Translations under genes and position numbers: made by a program
Notes under the pieces: generated by a model
Database searches by the model: none
Seen by the model: the letters and a program-made list of their open reading frames with translations, nothing else
What the model was told of the DNA's origin: nothing
Part shown: piece after piece, positions 13,950-18,696 of the stretch
Layout of the letters: each line of letters starts with the position of its first letter
Numbering within the stretch: position 1 is the stretch's first letter
Assembly: GCA_025060555.1 (NCBI GenBank)
Contig: JANXBC010000007.1
Coordinates: 1-18,696 of the forward strand
DNA length: 18,696 nucleotides
DNA from: Candidatus Bipolaricaulota bacterium
Lineage (GTDB): Bacteria; Bipolaricaulota; Bipolaricaulia; Bipolaricaulales; Bipolaricaulaceae
Direction of reading: 5' to 3'

Positions 13950-14417
13950 TTACCTCCCCCAAAGGCCCAGGATGCCGGTGGGCAAGGGCACGCCGAGCCA
14001 CTTTTGGAAAACGCCCCATTCCAACCCGGTGATAATTATTCCCGCAAGGAAACTTTTGCTCAGTCGCATCGCCCAAGGACCACGGGTTTTGAACCCCACC
14101 ACGGCCACCACCAAGAGGAACGTGGCTGGGATGAACCCCAAAAATGGGACCACTACCAAATAACCTGCGTACCCAAAATACCAAGGGATAAGGTGAATCC
14201 CGCGGACCTCCCTTTCATTCGGGGATTTGCGAGACTCCCGTACAAGCCAAATAATGGTGAGCAAAGCAAGAAGAGAAGCGACGAGGATGGGGAAATGGGC
14301 TGGCCCCACTTTTGACGCGCGGGCAAAAGAGGGAAAAGGCAGATGCAGGGATAAAGCGACCCAAAGGCCGGAAATGCTCAGGAGACCGAGGCCGCTAAGA
14401 ATCTTAAGCCAGTCCAC
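13950..14417 (-). CDS. tctB: Tripartite tricarboxylate transporter, small permease subunit TctB
   Basis: This is a small membrane protein with four predicted helices (near residues 3-23, 39-57, 80-108 and 120-137), the usual form of TctB, which works with TctA in the membrane. Two starts are possible. An ATG at 14450 gives 166 residues, but it sits in the loop of a strong hairpin and has only GC-rich sequence ahead. The GTG at 14417 gives 155 residues (MDWLKILSGLGLLSISGLW), closer to the normal TctB N-terminus, with AGGAGG four bases upstream; I prefer it. The gene lies between tctC and tctA in the common order C-B-A. TctB sequences diverge quickly, so the call relies partly on position and hydrophobicity. 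Confidence 0.85.
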   Translation of the reverse strand: MDWLKILSGLGLLSISGLWVALSLHLPFPSFARASKVGPAHFPILVASLLALLTIIWLVRESRKSPNEREVRGIHLIPWYFGYAGYLVVVPFLGFIPATFLLVVAVVGFKTRGPWAMRLSKSFLAGIIITGLEWGVFQKWLGVPLPTGILGLWGR

Positions 14418-14437
14418 CACGCCTCCTAGAAAAGGGA

Positions 14438-14460
14438 GCGGGGCGGACATGCCGCCCCGC
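14438..14460 (-). terminator. Attenuator-like hairpin between tctC and tctB
   Basis: GCGGGGCGG and CCGCCCCGC form a perfect 9-bp GC stem around a 5-base loop, ten bases after the tctC stop (14470). On the minus strand it is followed by TCCCTTTTC, a weak T-rich tail. This looks like a partial terminator or an mRNA-stabilising 3' stem that would let the binding protein TctC be made in excess over the membrane subunits, as is common in binding-protein transporters. The loop contains the alternative tctB ATG. Confidence 0.6.
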
Positions 14461-14469
14461 TTCTTCCTC

Positions 14470-15414
14470 TCACTGCCCTAGGGCCTGGAGCACGTCCTTC
14501 ACCGCAGCCTCGTAGTCCACGAGGATCTTGGTGAAGTCCGGGCCTACCACAAGCGCCGGTTCCAGGTGCTGGGCCTCAAGATACGCTTGGAAAACATCGG
14601 ATTGCACAGCCTTTACTGCCCAGTCAATGAGGATTTGCACGACTTCCGCGGGCGTGCCCTTCTTTACCATGAAACCCCGGAACTTGGGAAGAGCCACATC
14701 CCAACCTTTTTCCTTTAAGGTCGGCACATCGGGAAGGGTCCGGACCCGCTCGGCAGTAGCCACCGCTAGGATGCGCACCGCACCCGCATCGAGCTGCCCT
14801 TTGACTTCGCTTAGCTCCGCTACCTGGGCATCGATGTGTCCCCCCAAAAGGGAGGCGAGGATCTCCCCGCCGCTGTCGAAGGGGATGAAGTTGAACTCAA
14901 CCCCAGCCACTTGCGCAAGCTGCATCCCCACCACATGGTCATCCGAGCCCGGCCCAAACGTGCCCACCTTCACCTCTCCTGGGTGGGCTTTGGCGAAGTT
15001 CACCAGGTCCTCGATGGTCTGGTAGCGGCTGTTTGAGGCCACCACGATGTACTTGGGGTCGTAGCCGAACATCAGGATAGGCTCGAAATCTCGGAAACTA
15101 TACTGGAAGCCCGGGGTGGTGAGGGGCGTGAAGATGAGGTTGTTGGTGACGCCGAGGATGGTGTAGCCATCGGCCGGTTTGCCCTGGACGTAGGTCATCC
15201 CCACCGCACCGGAACCGCCGGGTTTGTTCACCACGTAAAGGGGTTGGGGGAAGCCCACGGTCTCCAAGGCTTTGGCGAACGTGCGGCACATCACGTCGCT
15301 TCCACCACCCGGCGAGGCCCAGGCCACGATCTCCACCGGCTTTTCCGGATAACCGGCGAATGCCACACTACCCAGGATCCCAAGGAGTGCTGCCAACGCG
15401 ACTGCTTTGCGCAT
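14470..15414 (-). CDS. tctC: Tripartite tricarboxylate transporter substrate-binding protein TctC (Bug family)
   Basis: The 314-residue protein starts with a Sec signal peptide (MRKAVALAALLGILGSVAFA, cleavage likely after residue 20, no lipobox cysteine) and is exported. The mature part opens with YPEKPVEIVAWASPGGGSDVMCR, the standard opening of Bug-family binding proteins, and continues with VVNKPGGSGAVGMTYV, ADGYTILG, PFDSGGEILASLLGGHIDAQVAELSEV and LPDVPTLKEKGWDV. These proteins bind carboxylates such as citrate, dicarboxylates or aromatic acids and deliver them to TctAB. The substrate cannot be told from sequence. GGAGGTG stands five bases before the ATG at 15414. The gene lies 23 bases downstream of the cysteine-rich unknown gene, in the same direction. 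Confidence 0.95.
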   Translation of the reverse strand: MRKAVALAALLGILGSVAFAGYPEKPVEIVAWASPGGGSDVMCRTFAKALETVGFPQPLYVVNKPGGSGAVGMTYVQGKPADGYTILGVTNNLIFTPLTTPGFQYSFRDFEPILMFGYDPKYIVVASNSRYQTIEDLVNFAKAHPGEVKVGTFGPGSDDHVVGMQLAQVAGVEFNFIPFDSGGEILASLLGGHIDAQVAELSEVKGQLDAGAVRILAVATAERVRTLPDVPTLKEKGWDVALPKFRGFMVKKGTPAEVVQILIDWAVKAVQSDVFQAYLEAQHLEPALVVGPDFTKILVDYEAAVKDVLQALGQ

Positions 15415-15437
15415 AAATTCACCTCCGTGAGTTTTTC

Positions 15438-16088
15438 TCAGGCTCTGCTGCCGCGTTTTTTGCCCCCTGTCTCACCCCCTTTACTTCCGGCCAGAAGCTT
15501 GCTTGCCCGTACAGGATTGAAGATCCCGCATGGGCATAGGCAAGCAAGACGCCTTCCTGCTTCCTCTGCAGAAACAGCTCCTCTACGCACGCGCTCCCGC
15601 AGGCGCTCCACTAAAGCCGCGGCCACCATGTGATGTCCACACATGGAGGTCACACCCAATACCTCTTCATCCGGAAGAAGATCGGTGCGACCGAAGACGC
15701 CGATGGAGTAGTTCACCGTGTGAGGAGTAAGCCCAGCCTCTTGGCATGCCGACAAAACCTGAGAGAGCTCGCCAGCGATGATGACAGAAAGCCCAAGGTC
15801 AAGTTCTTTTAGGCGACGGAGAAACCGCACAACTTGCTCGCGGCGCGTGAAGACGCCGCGGAGCCGGGATTGCACGGTGAGGCGGGACCGAATCGTTTCC
15901 TCGGAGGTGCACACGATGGGGCCGGTCTTCACGTCACCCCAGTTCTCGCTACCCAGCTCTTTCACGACCTCCATGACCGTGCGCAATTTTTCCGGGATGT
16001 TCTTGTCGTTGATGCCTTTGGCGTGGTAGACCTGCCAAACGAAATCCATCTCCTGGTATTGGCCGAAACGGTGAAGGCTATGGGTCAC
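15438..16088 (-). CDS. Conserved-looking cysteine-rich protein of unknown function
   Basis: I do not recognise a named family. The 216-residue protein has no signal peptide or membrane segment and looks cytoplasmic. It starts MTHSLHRFGQ. It has six cysteines, and the C-terminal ones are clustered as in a metal or Fe-S site: TSMCGHHMV (C150, H152, H153) and LACLCPCGIFNPVRA (C183, C185, C187); C60 and C115 are isolated. The middle (about 84-132) looks like an alpha/beta segment, and the tail from 199 is basic and glycine-rich. I have a vague memory of similar THSLHR...MCGH...CGIFNP proteins as conserved hypotheticals next to ferredoxin-like genes, but cannot verify it. The GTG at 16088 follows AGGAGG by five bases; that site overlaps the stop of the ferredoxin-like gene, so the two are probably coupled and may form a complex. 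Confidence 0.85.
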   Translation of the reverse strand: MTHSLHRFGQYQEMDFVWQVYHAKGINDKNIPEKLRTVMEVVKELGSENWGDVKTGPIVCTSEETIRSRLTVQSRLRGVFTRREQVVRFLRRLKELDLGLSVIIAGELSQVLSACQEAGLTPHTVNYSIGVFGRTDLLPDEEVLGVTSMCGHHMVAAALVERLRERVRRGAVSAEEAGRRLACLCPCGIFNPVRASKLLAGSKGGETGGKKRGSRA

Positions 16089-16098
16089 GCTGACCTCC

Positions 16099-16824
16099 TC
16101 AGAAGCGGACGAGAGGGCGGCCAAGCCCCACATTGACCTTCCCCCGGGTCGGCTGGGGCAATCCCACCTTGGCCAAACTCTCAAAAAGGTAGCGGTTTTG
16201 GCCCTCGTCCCACACGGAGACGATGCCCAAGGAGAAGACTGTGTCGATCTCTTTGGCCACCTGTTTTAGGGCCTCAAGCACGGCGGGAAGTTTTTCTTTG
16301 GGGCAAAGGGCCTCTACGATGATGGAGAGGACCCGGGTATCCAGAAGATCGTCACGGAGCCGGCCGCTTGTGGGGTCAGTCATTATTGCCGAAAGCGGGT
16401 TCTCCTCAGGCGAGGCAAAAACCACCCCCACCTTCGCCAAAGCCTGCGTGATCTTCTGCACGTCTCGGAGATAGGTCCCAATCCCCGGCCGCCCTACGTC
16501 AATACAGATCCCGTAGAACCCAGGGCGGTAGCGCCCCGTCACATCGTTGGTCTTGGCCTCCTCTGTGCCCCGCCCGGGAACCCCGGTGTCCTGATAGGTC
16601 TCAGTGGGGTCGCTCAGCACGTGCTTAAACACAGCGGGATAAGTCTCAAGAGGTGTGGGTTCAAAGCAGCCGTTTGGGCAGACCTTGTTGCGGAAGCAAA
16701 CCCAGCACTCCGTGCACTCGTCCGGCGCGATGTGCGCTTTCCCATCCCTGAGTTTTATGGCTCCCACGGGGCAGTAGTCCAAGCAAATGCCGCATCCCAC
16801 ACAGTTTTCAGTCTTGATTCTCAT
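16099..16824 (-). CDS. Ferredoxin-like protein with two [4Fe-4S] motifs and unknown C-terminal domain
   Basis: The 241-residue protein begins with a bacterial 2[4Fe-4S] ferredoxin domain: CVGCGICLDYCPVGAI (C8, C11, C14, C18) and CTECWVCFRNKVCP (C37, C40, C43, C49), plus C53 nearby. The remaining 185 residues are not a family I can name. They include GVPGRGTEEAKTNDVTGRY (81-99) and GICIDVGRPGIGTYLRDVQKI (105-125). The first is rich in Gly, Arg and polar residues and might bind a ligand or nucleotide. The ferredoxin part suggests electron transfer or an Fe-S scaffold role for the next gene product. The ATG at 16824 lies inside the 3' end of the regulator gene (17-base overlap), with AAGGAG seven bases before it. 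A longer frame to 16917 is a shadow of the regulator. Confidence 0.9.
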   Translation of the reverse strand: MRIKTENCVGCGICLDYCPVGAIKLRDGKAHIAPDECTECWVCFRNKVCPNGCFEPTPLETYPAVFKHVLSDPTETYQDTGVPGRGTEEAKTNDVTGRYRPGFYGICIDVGRPGIGTYLRDVQKITQALAKVGVVFASPEENPLSAIMTDPTSGRLRDDLLDTRVLSIIVEALCPKEKLPAVLEALKQVAKEIDTVFSLGIVSVWDEGQNRYLFESLAKVGLPQPTRGKVNVGLGRPLVRF

Positions 16825-17590
16825 GGGGTTTCTCCTTGCTCCCTTCGTAAAGCTGCTGGATCTGCATGTCGAAGTGCAGCTCCATGGCCTGGGTAACGGC
16901 CTCCACATCGCGGGCAAGAAACGCCTGAAGAATGGCTTCGTGCACGGCGAGCATGGCGTGGATGTGTTGCGGATCCTTGCGATAAAAGCTCACGCGCATG
17001 GCCCGCCACAGCGGCTGATGAATGGCCTTGAGCACCTCGGCAACCACTTGCACCACCGCTGGACTATGGGTAGCCCGCGCTAAAGCCAGGTGAAATTCCT
17101 CGGCAACGCTCAGGTATTCCTCATACTTCCCAGCCAAAGCCAAAGTTTTTTTCCTTTCCCAAATGGTGCGGATGTGTTGGTCATCCTCAGGGGTGGCACG
17201 TTTTACGGCCAGACGGGCGGACCCAACCTCCAGGACGCGACGCAGAGTGAGCACCTCAAGCGGGCTTTGACTGGTCTGCAGGACTTCTTGGGCTTTGGCG
17301 AGGAGGAGTTCCACGGGTTGGGTGAGGCGGAAGGTCACGTATGTGCCGTCGCCTACACGGCTTTCCAAAAGGCCGGCGAGCTGGAGAGCGGCGATGGCCT
17401 CGCGCACGGCTGGTCGGCTGACCCCTAATTGGGCGGCAAGCTCGCGCTCCGAGGGGAGACGATCACCTGGGCGGAGCTCCCCGCTGCGGATCTTTTGGGC
17501 GATAGCTTCCACGACAAGGGTGCTTTTCGTGGGGACGGGTTCAGGCACAATGGGCTGAAACAGCGCTCCTTTCTCCGCTCGTTTCGGCAT
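16808..17590 (-). CDS. GntR-family transcriptional regulator, FadR subfamily
   Basis: The 260-residue protein has an N-terminal winged helix-turn-helix (about 22-85: GELRPGDRLPSERELAAQLGVSRPAVREAIAALQLAGLLESRVGDGTYV) and a C-terminal helical FCD ligand-binding domain (about 113-248). Histidines H167 (EEFHLAL), H217 (AVHEAIL) and H239 (MELHF) fit the metal-binding histidines of FCD domains, which commonly sense carboxylic acids through a bound metal. It heads the transporter-aldolase operon and is the likely local repressor, acting at the inverted repeat in its own promoter. The ATG at 17590 lacks a Shine-Dalgarno and lies seven bases after a TAAACT -10-like hexamer, so the mRNA may be leaderless. 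The first 20 residues are longer than usual for the family. The gene overlaps the next one by 17 bases. Confidence 0.95.
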   Translation of the reverse strand: MPKRAEKGALFQPIVPEPVPTKSTLVVEAIAQKIRSGELRPGDRLPSERELAAQLGVSRPAVREAIAALQLAGLLESRVGDGTYVTFRLTQPVELLLAKAQEVLQTSQSPLEVLTLRRVLEVGSARLAVKRATPEDDQHIRTIWERKKTLALAGKYEEYLSVAEEFHLALARATHSPAVVQVVAEVLKAIHQPLWRAMRVSFYRKDPQHIHAMLAVHEAILQAFLARDVEAVTQAMELHFDMQIQQLYEGSKEKPHENQD

Positions 17591-17597
17591 CGCTAAA

Positions 17598-17625
17598 AGT
17601 TTAACCGGTCTTACCGGTTAGTCAA
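17598..17625 (-). promoter_or_regulatory. Predicted promoter of the regulator-transporter-aldolase operon
   Basis: The minus strand reads TTGACT (17625-17620), a 16-base spacer and TAAACT (17603-17598), then seven bases to the ATG at 17590. A second TTGACT lies five bases further upstream. The operator palindrome fills the spacer, so a bound regulator would block RNA polymerase. Confidence 0.6.
17602..17620. promoter_or_regulatory. Operator: 19-bp perfect inverted repeat
   Basis: TAACCGGT and ACCGGTTA form a perfect 8-bp inverted repeat around CTT. The centre GGTCTTACC fits the GTNNNAC pattern known for FadR-subfamily operators. It lies 12 bases upstream of the regulator's start codon, between the predicted -35 and -10. 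This supports autoregulation of the whole operon, but binding is inferred. Confidence 0.75.
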
Positions 17626-17626
17626 G

Positions 17627-18696
17627 TCAAAGGGAAAGCCCGCTCACCACCCCCACCACAAGCAAAACCACCGCACTCGGCAGCAAAAGACGACGCCAAG
17701 TCCTGAATAACCCCGTCCGCATGTACTCCGCGGAGACGGCAAGACAGGGGTGGAGCGGGGAGAGAAGATAGCCCAGATAGCAAGCCTGGTAAATCAAAGA
17801 AAAGCGCCAGCCGTCGAGAGCCTTTCCCGTGGCCAAGTACACCGGGATCACCACAGAAAGCGCGGCCTGCTGCCGCCCCGTTGCTAGTCCCATGAGAAAA
17901 CTGAGCCCCAGAACAAGAAAAGCCAACGGGAAAGGAAGAGCGGCCATGGCTTTGGGAAGCCCCGAGGCCTGAAAGGCCCCAAGGTACATGAATACCCCCA
18001 CCACGATGAGGGAAAACCGCCAGGGCTGGCTTTGCAGGAAGAGACGCGGGAAACCTTGGATCCCTGGGCCCACGCATAGGGCCAAAAGGAGGCTAGCGGT
18101 GAGGGCCAGGGCTGTAGCAACCTCCAGCGCCGGAAGGGCCACCGTCCTGCGCAACGCAAGATCCAAAAAGGGTGCTAAAAGCAGGACCGCCAAGCCCCAC
18201 CAAAATCGGCGTGTATCCCCTCCCCTATGGCCTCCCTTCGGCCCGGCAAAAGGAGTCAAAAGAAAGAGGGCGCCGACGATGAGCAAGAAAAGAGCCCACG
18301 GAAGCTGCCAAAGGATGGCTGTCCAAAGATCGAGGCTTGCCAATTTAGCTCCGGTGATCAACGCGGAAGACAAGGGATAAAAAGAAAGAAGGATATGCCG
18401 GAACCAGACATTGGCAGCGGCGCGCTCCTCCGGTTTCCCGCCCCCCAAATTCTCCAGGATCGGCGCGGAAAAAAGCGCTCCCCCTGGGACGGGGAGGAGT
18501 CCAAACAGCGCCGGGGCCACCACGTACGCCGTCCTCCTTCCCCCGGGGATTCGCGCCACAAGCCCGGAAAGGAGATCCCCCGCCTGCAGGGCCGCCCCAA
18601 TGAGGGGGATGATGCCTGCCGCATAGATGAGGGCTAATACACCTGGATCGCGCAGAACCCGGCCAAAGACCCCGGGCAGAAGGGAGAGCGGGGATG
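17627..18696 (-). CDS. DUF401 family membrane protein, partial (5' end outside window)
   Basis: The frame is open from the right edge to a TGA at 17627, giving 355 residues without a start inside the window; a GTG at 18559 is only an internal valine. The protein is highly hydrophobic with about nine or ten membrane segments. The segment ALFGLLPVPGGALFSAPIL (about residues 58-76 of the visible part) is the hallmark I associate with DUF401 (PF04165), a family of presumed transporters related to ion-transporter superfamily members. Substrate unknown. It ends 36 bases before the regulator gene, with no terminator between, so read-through into the operon is possible. It might be a second transporter under related control, but it could belong to a separate unit. 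Confidence 0.8.
   Translation of the reverse strand, partial: SPLSLLPGVFGRVLRDPGVLALIYAAGIIPLIGAALQAGDLLSGLVARIPGGRRTAYVVAPALFGLLPVPGGALFSAPILENLGGGKPEERAAANVWFRHILLSFYPLSSALITGAKLASLDLWTAILWQLPWALFLLIVGALFLLTPFAGPKGGHRGGDTRRFWWGLAVLLLAPFLDLALRRTVALPALEVATALALTASLLLALCVGPGIQGFPRLFLQSQPWRFSLIVVGVFMYLGAFQASGLPKAMAALPFPLAFLVLGLSFLMGLATGRQQAALSVVIPVYLATGKALDGWRFSLIYQACYLGYLLSPLHPCLAVSAEYMRTGLFRTWRRLLLPSAVVLLVVGVVSGLSL

Noticed and set aside
15425..15442. Small TGAG-AAAAA-CTCA stem between the cysteine-rich gene and tctC as a terminator
   Set aside because: Only four base pairs, no following T-run on the minus strand, and it overlaps the stop codon; too weak.

Overview
The window is bacterial chromosomal DNA with a high G+C content (my estimate is about 60%). 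It is densely packed, with short gaps, ATGA overlaps and Shine-Dalgarno sites inside preceding genes. The lineage cannot be fixed from sequence alone. The left edge holds a 23S rRNA gene that is not preceded by 16S rRNA. Together with several apparently leaderless promoters, this suits lineages with unlinked rRNA genes (Thermus/Deinococcus-like or candidate phyla such as Bipolaricaulota). That placement is a guess.

Left part (1-3383, all minus strand): an lcp-like envelope gene and rsfS read directly into the 5' part of a 23S rRNA gene. That gene has its own promoter and a boxA-like leader and runs off the left edge. From a compact divergent promoter region (3384-3460), a plus-strand housekeeping operon starts: AMMECR1-domain gene, mtaB (tRNA methylthiotransferase), phoH-like ATPase and ligA (NAD+ DNA ligase). 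ligA meets a convergent sigma-70 gene, and the two stop codons share one TTAA. The sigma gene diverges from a cold-shock gene, which ends in a strong terminator. A transketolase gene with its own promoter follows.

Right part (11686-17590, all minus strand) is the accessory region and the most interesting one. It looks like a single seven-gene operon. In order of transcription it encodes a GntR/FadR-type regulator, a two-cluster ferredoxin-like protein with an unassigned C-terminal domain, a cysteine-rich protein of unknown function, the three parts of a tripartite tricarboxylate transporter (TctC, TctB, TctA), and an HpcH/HpaI-family class II aldolase. A perfect 19-bp inverted repeat lies in the regulator's promoter and is the likely operator. 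The reading is a regulated system for uptake of a carboxylated substrate and its retro-aldol cleavage, with an unexplained iron-sulfur module between regulator and transporter. Upstream in the same direction is the 3' part of a DUF401 membrane protein gene, cut by the right edge.

No tRNA, insertion sequence, CRISPR array or phage gene was seen. No stretch longer than about 300 bases lacks a gene; the largest gap holds the divergent sigma/cold-shock promoters (9080-9263, 184 bases).
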